Assembly (NCBI GenBank): GCA_020793555.1
Contig: DQIO01000320.1
Coordinates: forward strand, 1 to 22,325
Length of the DNA: 22,325 nt
Origin: Methanosarcinaceae archaeon
GTDB taxonomy: Archaea > Halobacteriota > Methanosarcinia > Methanosarcinales > Methanosarcinaceae
Direction: 5' to 3'
Shown piece after piece: positions 1-8,542 of this stretch (its first letter is position 1; every line of letters starts with the position of its first letter). The notes under the pieces were generated by a model, which saw only the letters and a program-made list of their open reading frames with translations, searched no databases and was not told where the DNA came from. Position numbers and translations under genes: made by a program.

Positions 1-1247
1 TAATCTGGATCAACAGTGCTTCTCTTTCAATGATACTCAAAGAGGCACAGGATTTCTTTTCATGGCGTACAACCGTCTTTGAATTCGATATGGAACACAT
101 GGGGCAGATAATTCCAACTCTTGAATTTGGAGATACTGATCTTTCATTTTTGGATAAGAAGCAACTCGAAGATCGAGAAGTAAATTATTTGAGGTTGTTG
201 AAGGAATATCAGGAAAAAGGATTCGATGATCCATACAAGTTTGCTGATTGGAACTACAATTTGGGAATAATCAAATTGCTTAGAGGTTATGCTACTGAGG
301 CTTTGAAGTATTTTGAACAATCCCTTAGTTATTCAGAAGAAACTGGAACTAAAATTGGAATTGCCAATTCACTTGGTCGATTGGGTAACACCTACAGCGA
401 TCTGGGGCAGGTGGAAAAAGCGATTGAATATTATAAACAGGCGCTTGAGATTTCAAGAGAAATTGGAGATCGGCGCGGCGAAGGAGCAGATATCGGAAAC
501 CTCGGCTTAGCCTACAGCCATCTGGGACAAGTGGAAAAAGCAATTGAATATTACGAACAGGTGCTTGAGATTTCAAAAGAAATTGGAGATCGGCGCGGTG
601 AAGGAGCAGATATTGGAAACCTCGGCTCAGCCTACAGCGATCTGGGGCAGGTGGAAAAAGCCATTGAATATCATAAACAGGCGCTTGAGATTTCAAGAGA
701 AATTGGAGATCGGCGCGGTGAAGGAGCAGATATTGGAAACCTCGGCAATGCCTACAGTGCTCTAGGACAAGTGAAAAAAGCCATTGAATATTATAAACAG
801 GCGCTTGAAATTTCAAGAGAAATCGGAGATCGGCGCGGAGAAGGAAATCGGCGCGGAAACCTCGGCTTAGCCTACAGGAATCTAGGGCAGGTAGAAAAAG
901 CCATTGAATATTATAAACAGGCGCTTGAGATTTCAAGAGAAATTGGAGATCGGCGCGGAGAAGGAGCAGATATCGGAAACCTCGGCAATGCCTACAGCGA
1001 TCTGGGGCAGGTGGAAAAAGCCATTGAATATTATAAACAGGCGCTTGAGATTTTAAGAGAAATTGAAGATCGGCGCGGAGAAGGAGCTCATCTCGGAAAC
1101 CTCGGCTCAGCCTACAGCCATCTAGGGCAGGTGGAAAAAGCCATTGAATATTATAAACAGGCGCTGGTGATCGGAAAGGAGATAAAAGACCCGAGGATCA
1201 TAATGTTTTGTGAGGAGAATCTCTCACTAATAAAGCATTCAAAATAA
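1..1247 (+). CDS. Tetratricopeptide-repeat protein, 5' end outside the window
   Basis: The frame is open to the left edge; the first in-frame ATG is at 30, but the codons before it (Ile-Trp-Ile-Asn-Ser...) read like protein, so the true start is probably upstream. After about 80 residues without obvious repeats, the rest is a run of 40-residue TPR units of the type NLGxAYSxLGQVEKAIEYYK, each followed by QALEISREIGDRRGEGADIG. Seven units lie in exact 120-bp register from 361 to 1200, with one degenerate unit before them. TPRs of this length form helical scaffolds that bind other proteins; in methanogens they are often fused to N-terminal ATPase or signalling domains, which cannot be judged here. 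No signal peptide is visible in the part present. The partner and function are unknown. Confidence 0.85.
   Translation, partial: IWINSASLSMILKEAQDFFSWRTTVFEFDMEHMGQIIPTLEFGDTDLSFLDKKQLEDREVNYLRLLKEYQEKGFDDPYKFADWNYNLGIIKLLRGYATEALKYFEQSLSYSEETGTKIGIANSLGRLGNTYSDLGQVEKAIEYYKQALEISREIGDRRGEGADIGNLGLAYSHLGQVEKAIEYYEQVLEISKEIGDRRGEGADIGNLGSAYSDLGQVEKAIEYHKQALEISREIGDRRGEGADIGNLGNAYSALGQVKKAIEYYKQALEISREIGDRRGEGNRRGNLGLAYRNLGQVEKAIEYYKQALEISREIGDRRGEGADIGNLGNAYSDLGQVEKAIEYYKQALEILREIEDRRGEGAHLGNLGSAYSHLGQVEKAIEYYKQALVIGKEIKDPRIIMFCEENLSLIKHSK
361..1200 (+). repeat. Seven tandem 120-bp coding repeats (TPR units)
   Basis: Successive 120-bp blocks are nearly identical in DNA as well as protein, with most differences at third codon positions or in the short variable segment before the AYS motif. 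The fifth unit (from 841) departs from the pattern: GADI is replaced by GNRR, and the DNA there repeats atcggcgcgga from 12-18 bases earlier. Such identity implies recent unit duplication or gene conversion, and the copy number may vary between strains. Confidence 0.9.
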
Positions 1248-1355
1248 AATTTTGGATTTATCTAGCTGGTTTCGATGCACATTCTAAATATCCGGACCCT
1301 GCGCTGACAGTGGATTGAATTTTTGTTGTGTGCGTATGGGCAGTGGTGGAGGACA

Positions 1356-1390
1356 GTGCCGCGCTTTTGCGCGCGTGGTGGCACCTTTTT
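1356..1390 (+). terminator. GC-rich hairpin followed by a T run; dispersed repeat copy A
   Basis: An outer stem gtgcc/ggcac (1356-1360 and 1380-1384) encloses an inner stem gcgc-tttt-gcgc (1361-1372), and five T residues follow at 1386-1390. It lies about 110 nt downstream of the TPR gene and points the same way, so it could end that transcript. A related sequence occurs inverted near 21672-21704. Confidence 0.5.
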
Positions 1391-1518
1391 GCTATTATTG
1401 TTCTGAACCTATTAAATCGTCACAACACCACCTGTGCACTGGCGAAACAAATCCAAAATTTTCAAATCAGTCACACAGTGATTATCGTGTAATGTTACTC
1501 CCCACTCTACAATTACCC

Positions 1519-3666
1519 TTATTCCATCATGAGCCTTGTCAAACTACTCCTTGCCCATGATATTTCATCCCGCGACAGTGAAACATCAAATCCGCTGCCC
1601 GATATCTTAAGACCGTCCCCCCCAACCGTGCCGACAACAGTTGCAGGAACATCCTTTAACATCCCCAAAACAGCATCAGGTTCTGGAGTTGCAAGTATTG
1701 CGCACGCATGTGATTCCGAGAACAACACATCATCCGCGCGAAGATTGGCACCAATTGCACTAGTATCGACCTGTGCGCCTTTTGTATCACACATCTCACA
1801 AAGTGCAACAGCCAATCCGCCAAGGGATACATCGTGTGCAGCAGTGACCTTGCCGCTTCTGACAACATCGATGATCTTGTCCACGATCGTATCGGCATTT
1901 TCGGGAACTGTCGGAACATGTCCATTTGTTCCCTTGTTCATTATATTGTAGTATTCCGAACCACCAAGTTCATCGCGGATATCGCCGACAAAGATGACCG
2001 CGTCACCTTCATTAACAAAAGATGATGGTGGGGCGATCGTCACATCTTCCACAACACCAACCATACCTATGGATGGAGTTGGCAGGATCGCCGTATTGAA
2101 CTCTCCGCTCTCATTATAAAGTGAAACATTGCCGCCCACGACCGGAATGTCCAATTCGCGCGCGCCGTCTCCAAGTCCGAGTATCCCGTGTTTGAATTGC
2201 CAATAGATATCAGGTCTCTCAGGGTTTCCAAAGTTCAAACAGTCCACGATCGCCACGCCTCGCGCGCCTTTTACTGCAAGGTTCATGGCATTTTCATAGA
2301 TCGTGCCTTTTGCTCCCTTGTATGGGTCAAGCAAAGTGTGGCGCGGGTTGCAGCCACATGAAAGCACAAGTCCGGTTGTATCGGTAATACGAAGCACTCC
2401 TGCATCTTCGCCAGGTTTTACAACAGTCCGAACCTGAACCTCATGGTCGTACTGCCTGTATATCCAGTCTTTTGATGCAATGTTATGCGATGAAAGAACA
2501 TCCAGCACTGCCTGTTTCAAGTCCGCAGGAGGATTGGGCTTTTCGCCAATATCACGTGGTTGTGGCTTCTCGGACGGACGTTCGAATGTTGGCGCACCCT
2601 CATTTAAGAAAATAATAGGCATATCTGCTACGATCTCGCCTTCAAACTCAACCGTGTAATACTTTCTTTCTGTCAATTCACCGATCAAACTTACATTGAG
2701 GTCATACTTTTTAGCAATCTCAAATACAGCATCAACATCATCTGGTTCGACTTCAAGAACCATACGCTCCTGCGATTCAGCGATAAGTATCTCGTATGGT
2801 GTCATATTGGTTTCACGAAGTATCACATTATCGGCAATGATATGAATGCCTAAGTTTCCTTTCGATGCCATCTCAGAACTCGCACCTGCAAGCCCTGCTG
2901 CACCAAGGTCCCTGCATGCCTTTACATAGCCTTTTTTGATAACTTCAAGCGTGGCTTCAATGACCAGTTTTTCTGTGAACGGGTCACCTACCTGAATACT
3001 TGGGCGGTCTTCCGCTTCTGAACTTTCTGATAGGTCCCGCGATGCAAATGACGCGCCACCCAACCCGTCGCGCCCTGTTGTGGAACCCATAAGCACGACC
3101 TTGTTGCCCGCTTTTTGTGCGCAGGCTGTCACAACATCTTCCTCGCGCGCCAATCCTATACAGACCACATTCACAAGTGGGTTTCCACTATACGATTCGT
3201 CAAAGTACGCCTCACCGCGCACAACAGGTACACCAATGCAGTTACCGTATCCTGCAATGCCTTCGATAATATGTTCAAAAAGGTAGAGGTTTTTGGGGCT
3301 GTCAAGAGGTCCAAAGTACAACGGGTCCATGAGCGCTATCGGGCGCGCACCCATTGAAATAATATCGCGCACGATCCCTCCAACTCCGGTGGCTGCGCCG
3401 TTATTGGGGTCAACATATGAAGGATGGTTGTGGCTTTCCATGCCTATAGCAAGCACCCAGCCGTCGCCGATCTTGATTATGGCAGCATCATCACCCGGAC
3501 CTATGATCACGCGGTCGCCTGTTGATGTGAATGTCCGAAGCAGTGGTGCACTTGAACGATATGAGCAGTGCTCGCTCCATAGATTCAAAAAACAGCCCTG
3601 TTCAACCAGATTCGGTTCTCTTCCCATTTCCTTTGTTATGATATTTAGGTCATCTTCAGGTAACAT
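1519..3666 (-). CDS. purL: Phosphoribosylformylglycinamidine synthase subunit PurL
   Basis: This is the synthetase subunit of the FGAM synthase step of de novo purine synthesis, converting FGAR plus glutamine-derived ammonia and ATP to FGAM. At 715 residues it is the small archaeal/Gram-positive form that works with separate PurQ and PurS subunits, neither of which is in the window. Visible family motifs are [10 protein letters not shown] with the conserved His33, [25 protein letters not shown] (from residue 77), [33 protein letters not shown] and [10 protein letters not shown]. The ATG at 3666 is preceded by GAGG about 8 nt upstream, supporting this start. The gene reads opposite to its neighbours and appears to stand alone. 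It looks intact. Confidence 0.97.
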   Translation of the reverse strand: MLPEDDLNIITKEMGREPNLVEQGCFLNLWSEHCSYRSSAPLLRTFTSTGDRVIIGPGDDAAIIKIGDGWVLAIGMESHNHPSYVDPNNGAATGVGGIVRDIISMGARPIALMDPLYFGPLDSPKNLYLFEHIIEGIAGYGNCIGVPVVRGEAYFDESYSGNPLVNVVCIGLAREEDVVTACAQKAGNKVVLMGSTTGRDGLGGASFASRDLSESSEAEDRPSIQVGDPFTEKLVIEATLEVIKKGYVKACRDLGAAGLAGASSEMASKGNLGIHIIADNVILRETNMTPYEILIAESQERMVLEVEPDDVDAVFEIAKKYDLNVSLIGELTERKYYTVEFEGEIVADMPIIFLNEGAPTFERPSEKPQPRDIGEKPNPPADLKQAVLDVLSSHNIASKDWIYRQYDHEVQVRTVVKPGEDAGVLRITDTTGLVLSCGCNPRHTLLDPYKGAKGTIYENAMNLAVKGARGVAIVDCLNFGNPERPDIYWQFKHGILGLGDGARELDIPVVGGNVSLYNESGEFNTAILPTPSIGMVGVVEDVTIAPPSSFVNEGDAVIFVGDIRDELGGSEYYNIMNKGTNGHVPTVPENADTIVDKIIDVVRSGKVTAAHDVSLGGLAVALCEMCDTKGAQVDTSAIGANLRADDVLFSESHACAILATPEPDAVLGMLKDVPATVVGTVGGDGLKISGSGFDVSLSRDEISWARSSLTRLMME

Positions 3667-4097
3667 TAATGCGCCTCGTATTGATTAAAAAATGTGATTG
3701 GTATTGCTACCACTAAAAGCATCTGTAGTTAAATAAACATTTCTCAGTGATGGCAATGATCAATATGCTACAGCTTTACTTGACATTTTTGATGTGGATA
3801 CAATCAACTATGGTTAAATCATCAAAATGTGAGAAAATGGCAGAAGAAATTACTGAACATACGTAGATTTGGAGTGAACTTTTGACGTTTAAGTGCGTAG
3901 GCCACGAAATTTAAAGCACGACCAAAATTTTGCACGATCGCAAAAGTCATCCTTGTGATAAAAATGCCATAGTATATCGATTCCATAAATAATATTGTCA
4001 TAAGGCCGCAAAAGCGAAAGGCATATTAATATGTTTTGATGTAGTACAGTAACTGCTTAATGGAATTATATTTTCAATACAAATATGGGGTGCATTT
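3667..4097. other. Intergenic region between purL and the small gene at 4098
   Basis: This 430-bp AT-rich spacer separates divergent genes. A TATA-like stretch on the minus strand near 3730-3738 could drive purL, and attatatt at 4065-4072 sits about 27 nt before the proposed start at 4098. A 6-bp stem, ttttgc-acgatc-gcaaaa, occurs at about 3936-3953. I see no convincing gene. Confidence 0.5.
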
Positions 4098-4409
4098 ATT
4101 CATATAAATATAGAACCTATTGGCATTATCAAAAAAGCTGGTAAATATACTGAAATCTTAATCTATTCTGATTTTGAGCAAATTGTCAAAAATACGATTT
4201 CCAAACTCGGCAAGAGTATGGAAAGCGATCAAAAACTGCTGATAATTCACAAAAATAATGGCAAAAATGGCGGCCATCAGGTACAGGTGACAAAGACAAC
4301 ACTGATTGAGCGCGCAGGAAACATACTTAAAGTCGGAAAGATCAATGCAAATGATGATTCTGTCATTGATGTCAGACTTGATTTTGATGAAACGGCGATA
4401 GCACAATAA
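4098..4409 (+). CDS. Conserved-looking hypothetical protein with a possible ATT start
   Basis: The first ATG in frame is at 4218 and would give only 63 residues. The frame is open well upstream of it, back to a stop before 4053, and reads like real protein (IHINIEPIGIIKKAGKY, then ILIYSDFEQIVKNTISKLG). No ATG, GTG or TTG exists in that stretch. A GGGGTG ribosome-binding-like site at 4087-4092 lies 5 nt before an ATT at 4098, which would give about 103 residues. The product is soluble, basic in the middle and acidic at the C-terminus (VIDVRLDFDETAIAQ); I do not recognise the family. It ends 46 nt before fen and reads the same way, but fen seems to have its own promoter. Alternatives are a shorter protein from 4218, or a gene that has lost its start codon. 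Confidence 0.5.
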   Translation: MHINIEPIGIIKKAGKYTEILIYSDFEQIVKNTISKLGKSMESDQKLLIIHKNNGKNGGHQVQVTKTTLIERAGNILKVGKINANDDSVIDVRLDFDETAIAQ

Positions 4410-4421
4410 ATATTTCAACAA

Positions 4422-4429
4422 CTTATTTT
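4422..4429 (+). promoter_or_regulatory. TATA-like box for fen
   Basis: The sequence cttatttta lies about 27 nt upstream of position 4453, and the fen ATG is at 4456. No Shine-Dalgarno sequence precedes the ATG. This geometry suggests a leaderless transcript. Confidence 0.4.
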
Positions 4430-4455
4430 ACATATGACGTTCCTTTTCAATAACT

Positions 4456-5475
4456 ATGGGTGCCGATATCGGAGATTTACTTGAAAAAAGAAATGTTGAG
4501 TTATCAGACTTATCTCACAAAGTGGTGGCTATTGACGCATATAATATACTTTATCAATTCCTTAGCATCATACGCCAGCGTGACGGAACGCCACTAAAGG
4601 ATTCACACGGAAATATCACATCCCATCTATCCGGCATCCTGTACCGTATGACTAATCTGGTCGAGAGCGGAATCAAACCTGTTTTTGTATTTGACGGTAA
4701 GCCTCCGGAAATGAAATTTCAGACACTCGGAAAACGTAAAGAGGTGCGTGAGAATGCGCGTGAAAAATGGGATGAAGCAAAAGAAAAAGGTCTTGCCGAA
4801 GAAGCATTCAAATATGCACAGGCATCTGCAAAGGTTAATGATGATATCGTAAATGATGCAAAACACCTGCTGCAACTTATGGGCATCCCATATGTTCAGG
4901 CACCTTCCGAAGGCGAGGCGCAGGCTGCCTATATGGTGCAAAAGGGAGATGCGGACCTTGTGGGCTCGCAGGACTATGATGCAATGCTCTTTGGTGCGCC
5001 TGATGTTGTGAGAAATCTTACGATAACAGGAAAGAGAAAAATGCCGCGTAAAAACATCTATGTGGATGTGAAACCCGAAGTTGTCAATCTTGATGAAAGC
5101 CTGCAAATCCTTGGGGTTAAGAGGTCGCAGTTGATCGATATTGCAATTTGTGTGGGCACGGATTATAATTCAGGACTTGATGGGATCGGTCCTAAAAAAG
5201 CGATTAAGCTGATTAAAGAACACAAAAATATTGAAGTCGCACTTGAAGATATTGACAAATCTATTGATGACCTCGATGAGGTAAAAGAGCTTTTCCTACA
5301 CCCATCTGTGACGGATGAATACACTCTTGAATGGAAGGATCCGAACAAGGAAAAGTTGATAGAGTTTTTGTGCGGCGAACACGATTTTTCAGAAGAACGT
5401 ATCAGTAAAGCAGCCGATCGGCTTGAAGCAGCATCCGGCAGTCGGCGGCAAAAGACACTGGACCAGTGGTTTTGA
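4456..5475 (+). CDS. fen: Flap endonuclease FEN-1 (XPG/Rad2 family)
   Basis: This structure-specific nuclease removes 5' flaps during Okazaki-fragment maturation and base-excision repair. At 339 residues it has the normal archaeal length. The metal-binding acidic residues are all present: Asp27 (AIDAY), Asp80 (VFDGKPPE), Glu152 and Glu154 (PSEGEAQAA), Asp173 and Asp175 (SQDYDA) and Asp236 (VGTDYN). A helix-hairpin-helix segment, [10 protein letters not shown], follows at about 240-249 and binds downstream duplex DNA. The C-terminus ends in QKTLDQWF (332-339), a textbook PIP box for binding PCNA. The start MGADIGDLL matches the family, in which the N-terminus threads near the active site. It appears complete and under its own promoter. 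Confidence 0.98.
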   Translation: MGADIGDLLEKRNVELSDLSHKVVAIDAYNILYQFLSIIRQRDGTPLKDSHGNITSHLSGILYRMTNLVESGIKPVFVFDGKPPEMKFQTLGKRKEVRENAREKWDEAKEKGLAEEAFKYAQASAKVNDDIVNDAKHLLQLMGIPYVQAPSEGEAQAAYMVQKGDADLVGSQDYDAMLFGAPDVVRNLTITGKRKMPRKNIYVDVKPEVVNLDESLQILGVKRSQLIDIAICVGTDYNSGLDGIGPKKAIKLIKEHKNIEVALEDIDKSIDDLDEVKELFLHPSVTDEYTLEWKDPNKEKLIEFLCGEHDFSEERISKAADRLEAASGSRRQKTLDQWF

Positions 5476-5915
5476 AACGAGAACATTTTTTTATATTCGA
5501 CGAGTATCAATGATATCTACGAATCTAAGGTATCCACCCATTCTGAGGTTTGATCATCAAACGTACCTCTGAGATATCAATTTCCTGTATTTGGTCTGAG
5601 TTTTAAACTCAATCTCTGGATTGCAGTTTTCAGGCAATATAACTAATATAAAACCGATAGCAGATGCCACACACAAAGTTAGAATAAATATATTATTAAA
5701 TTTATCTAACAGCGTATGTTTTATATAGCAAGGCTTATATAAATCATTTTAGAGGCCGTCCGGTCTCACCGATTAGTAAAAAATTTGGGTTTTACTATCG
5801 GGATTATTTGGGGTTGAAAAGTGTATTTTATGCGGTGCTGAGTTAGCATTAGCCATGTGCAAATTCTTGAATCTCGATTTTTAGATGCCTTTACTTCAAA
5901 ATGGAGAGTGACAAT
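5476..5915 (+). promoter_or_regulatory. Structured 440-bp spacer and promoter upstream of the 760-residue protein
   Basis: The spacer holds two odd-length palindromes with 7-bp arms, GTTTGATCATCAAAC at 5548-5562 and TGAGTTTTAAACTCA at 5597-5611. Two TATA-like boxes follow, tttatatag at 5719-5727 and cttatataaa at 5734-5743. Downstream are two potential hairpins: gaggcc/ggtctc at 5752-5767 and TAGTAAAA/TTTTACTA at 5774-5797. From either TATA box the mRNA would have a leader of about 150 nt containing the second hairpin, unlike the short leaders of neighbouring genes. The palindromes could be operator sites. Confidence 0.45.
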
Positions 5916-8198
5916 ATGCCCGAGAGAAAGAAAGAAAGAAGTAAAACGAAAAGTGCCAAAATAAAGGCAAGAGTAGAAGGAATAAAAAAGTCATCGTTAC
6001 CTTTGAAGGCTGTAATCTACACAGAAGAAAAGGAAGGGATGCGCGTACTTTCTGAGACAAAGATCCGTGAAGATGAATTTGAATTGGATCTTGGAATGGA
6101 TGCAGATGATATGCCTGAGAGTGCGAAGATCGTTATAGTGCCTGAGGAAATTGAATATAAAAGCCATATTCGCAGAATTGCAGAATCCGAAATGGCTTCT
6201 ACAGCTACTATTGACAAAACAACACTCTTGTCCAGAGAAGGTGTGCTATCGGCCAAAGATCTTTCTATAAAACCAGTGGACAGCATCGTGAACCTCTGGA
6301 AACTCAAGCACAAGGTTTGTGGAAGAGTATTCAAAACGGACCCTGTAACCGGTGAAAAGTGTCCTGTTCCAGGTGCTACTGTAACTGTATTCGATGTTGA
6401 CCTGAACCTATTTTGGTGGCACCCGTATCCAGGTCCATGGGGATGGTTGTATCCACACAAGCTTCACCGCAGGGAAGAGATTGGCAAGACTACTACAGAC
6501 AAATGCGGTTATTTCTGCCTGAAGATACCATATTTCGATATCGACGCTGTATTGCGGTGGAGACGGCGTTTCCGGTGTATGTGGGAAATACTGAAACCTC
6601 CGACAATACTGGATGCTCTGGATCTGGGTGTCAAACCGGATATCAGATATTATCCTGAACTGGAAACCCTGCCTGAGATGAAGGTGAAACCAAGGCCGGG
6701 ACCTATCCCTGATCCAGGACCTATGCTACATGAGATGGTGCTTAGGAAGTCACTGGAAAATGCAGAATCCGTGACGGAAATGCCGGCAATGGAGTACAGT
6801 AAAACAAAGAGTAGCCTGGCAATGAAGGAATTGTTCACAAAGCACAGGTTCGAGGAAACCAGGCAGAACCTGTTTGAGAGAAAGGCATTATTTGATCCGG
6901 TGGATACCCAGGAAATGTCCATACTGGAGCAGCCGGCATTCCCTCATTCAATAGCTGCACCCCAGCTTCCGGATGATGAGGCACTCATGGAGATGGTCAG
7001 TGGTGAGGTGGCAGGAGACGCCATAAGTGAAATTCGTATGGTTAAACCTTTGGTCAGGCTGTTACACTGTTGGCCTGAGGTCGTGCCGGAGTGGAAACTC
7101 TTCCTGGATATCCCGGACATCGTTTTCAAGGTGGAGCAGGATATTGATGCAGACGGCAATCTTGAAACCATCTATAACGAAGGATTCTTTGATGTGAACT
7201 GGAATTTGAGTGAATCTACAACCAATGTACAGATCGAAGCTTTGCCAAATGCTATTTGTGTGCCCTGTGGCACTGCATACAAGCCATGTACCACTGCGGG
7301 CATCGTAGGTATCAATGATATGCCTCTTGATCCTGCATATCAAGACGCTGTGGGGTATTTTACCCGCGTCAATCGGCCGCGCCAGCCTATTCCACATCCA
7401 CCGTTTGTGATTCGACCACCGGCAGAGTCACCTTTGTGCAAGACGCTGCGTATCGTGGGATGCCCGGACTATGGCCATGCAGCCTATTATAAGGTATTCT
7501 ACAAATACGAAGGAGGACCTGAGACACATTTCACTGAATCATGGTATGTGTATGATATCAGTGCGGCTACATCCCACCATGTGGTGCCTGATGCCAGTGG
7601 GTTCTATCCGGTGCTGACGCCACCAGATAACTACTTCCCGTATCATACTCTGATAAACTGGCGTAGTCACAATTATCCGGATGGTAAGTATGAGCTGAGA
7701 CTTGCCCTGTACGATGGTGCACACAATCCTATTGGTGCCCCGTTGCCTCCTGTAAAAGTGGTGATCGACAATGCCAAACCAGCACCTGTGGATTTCCTGA
7801 AACTGGAATACAGGGAAGGTGTAGGAGTATGGAAAGAAACACCTCTGCATTGCCCCATAATAAAGCGCACTCCCGGTGCTGATGTGGAACTTCGGGTAAG
7901 ATATAATGTGGCAGCAACGCACCTGAAGGATATCTATATCCGCTTTAGTGGTTGTGACGGCTACATAGGAGATGAAGGCTATTGGCATCAGAATGTCTCG
8001 GACAACAACAAGACCCTGGACTGGAAGACTACCTTACTGGGAACAAAGCATGAAGGAGGCTATCACTTCTACCTTGAAGGACGCAGCCGTGCTTTTAACG
8101 CCACAGGTGGACTGGCTTCCAACTGGTACTTTGACCCGTTGCACATCTGGAGGGGAAAAGTGTTGAATGTGGTAATTCTGGACAACAACGCCCCCTGA
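5916..8198 (+). CDS. Unknown protein with a transthyretin-like domain and C-terminal beta-sandwich-like region
   Basis: I chose the ATG at 5916 (MPERKKERSKTK, 760 residues) because GGAGAGTGA at 5903-5911 sits correctly before it; an in-frame ATG at 5901 has no such site. The N-terminus is strongly basic with no signal peptide or membrane segment, so a cytoplasmic location is likely. Residues about 133-210 resemble a carboxypeptidase-regulatory/transthyretin-like fold (VCGRVF, CPVPGATVTVFDVD, TTTDKCGYFCLKIP) with an inserted Trp/Pro-rich loop (FWWHPYPGPWGWLYP). A proline-rich linker near 260 follows. The C-terminal half contains PDGKYELRLALYDGAHNP, typical of an Ig- or FNIII-like sandwich, and many Cys, Trp and Tyr residues. 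Base composition looks more GC-rich than in the downstream operon. The gene stands alone between a structured leader and a terminator. I do not know its function. Confidence 0.8.
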   Translation: MPERKKERSKTKSAKIKARVEGIKKSSLPLKAVIYTEEKEGMRVLSETKIREDEFELDLGMDADDMPESAKIVIVPEEIEYKSHIRRIAESEMASTATIDKTTLLSREGVLSAKDLSIKPVDSIVNLWKLKHKVCGRVFKTDPVTGEKCPVPGATVTVFDVDLNLFWWHPYPGPWGWLYPHKLHRREEIGKTTTDKCGYFCLKIPYFDIDAVLRWRRRFRCMWEILKPPTILDALDLGVKPDIRYYPELETLPEMKVKPRPGPIPDPGPMLHEMVLRKSLENAESVTEMPAMEYSKTKSSLAMKELFTKHRFEETRQNLFERKALFDPVDTQEMSILEQPAFPHSIAAPQLPDDEALMEMVSGEVAGDAISEIRMVKPLVRLLHCWPEVVPEWKLFLDIPDIVFKVEQDIDADGNLETIYNEGFFDVNWNLSESTTNVQIEALPNAICVPCGTAYKPCTTAGIVGINDMPLDPAYQDAVGYFTRVNRPRQPIPHPPFVIRPPAESPLCKTLRIVGCPDYGHAAYYKVFYKYEGGPETHFTESWYVYDISAATSHHVVPDASGFYPVLTPPDNYFPYHTLINWRSHNYPDGKYELRLALYDGAHNPIGAPLPPVKVVIDNAKPAPVDFLKLEYREGVGVWKETPLHCPIIKRTPGADVELRVRYNVAATHLKDIYIRFSGCDGYIGDEGYWHQNVSDNNKTLDWKTTLLGTKHEGGYHFYLEGRSRAFNATGGLASNWYFDPLHIWRGKVLNVVILDNNAP

Positions 8199-8221
8199 TG
8201 GGGGTCCTCTTTTATTTTTTT
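8191..8221 (+). terminator. Hairpin plus T run overlapping a stop codon
   Basis: The stem ccccc (8191-8195) / ggggg (8200-8204) has a TGAT loop. The TGA of that loop is the stop codon of the preceding gene. A T-rich tract follows at 8209-8221, so the layout resembles an intrinsic terminator. Confidence 0.75.
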
Positions 8222-8542
8222 GTAACTATTCAGCCATCCTTAAGACTGGACACCGATGGCGAATTTATGAAATTTGATGTGGGATTACATGGCAAAAATG
8301 GATGTTATTTCCAGACGTTAGATTGACGCCATAGCATTTATTGCTAATTTGTATCTCATAAAAACACAATTGTTCGACATTATTAATTGTTCAAGAAAAA
8401 GATTTCTTTTTGAGATTTACCCGTGGAAAGTGCGAGAAAACAAAGATATTTTGCTATCAAAATTGCTTGAAAATAATAACGGTATAATGTGCAAATAGAT
8501 TGATTTACACAGTTATTCAATAATTCAATGTCGTTTTGATTA
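8222..8542. other. AT-rich intergenic region at the 3' end of the accessory operon
   Basis: No convincing gene is present. A symmetrical element, AAAAAGATTTCTTTTT, occurs near 8396-8411 and could form a weak hairpin downstream of the minus-strand operon. A small minus-strand open frame overlapping the operon's last gene is very AT-rich and has no ribosome-binding site. I found no matching direct repeat at the other flank of the operon. Confidence 0.5.

Noticed and set aside
349..936. Long minus-strand open frame opposite the TPR gene
   Set aside because: It exists only because the 120-bp repeats keep the opposite frame open; it mirrors the repeat period and has no start signals.
1315..1560. 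Plus-strand open frame after the TPR gene
   Set aside because: It runs through the hairpin repeat and into the end of purL, has no ribosome-binding site and resembles only the other copy of the repeat.
3756..3860. Short frame starting at ATG 3756
   Set aside because: About 34 residues, no ribosome-binding site, no recognisable motif; other frames here hit stops every few codons, so no decayed gene could be shown.
4158..4421. Minus-strand open frame opposite the ATT-start gene
   Set aside because: Cys/Ile/Leu-rich and lacking start signals; the plus strand reads far more like protein.
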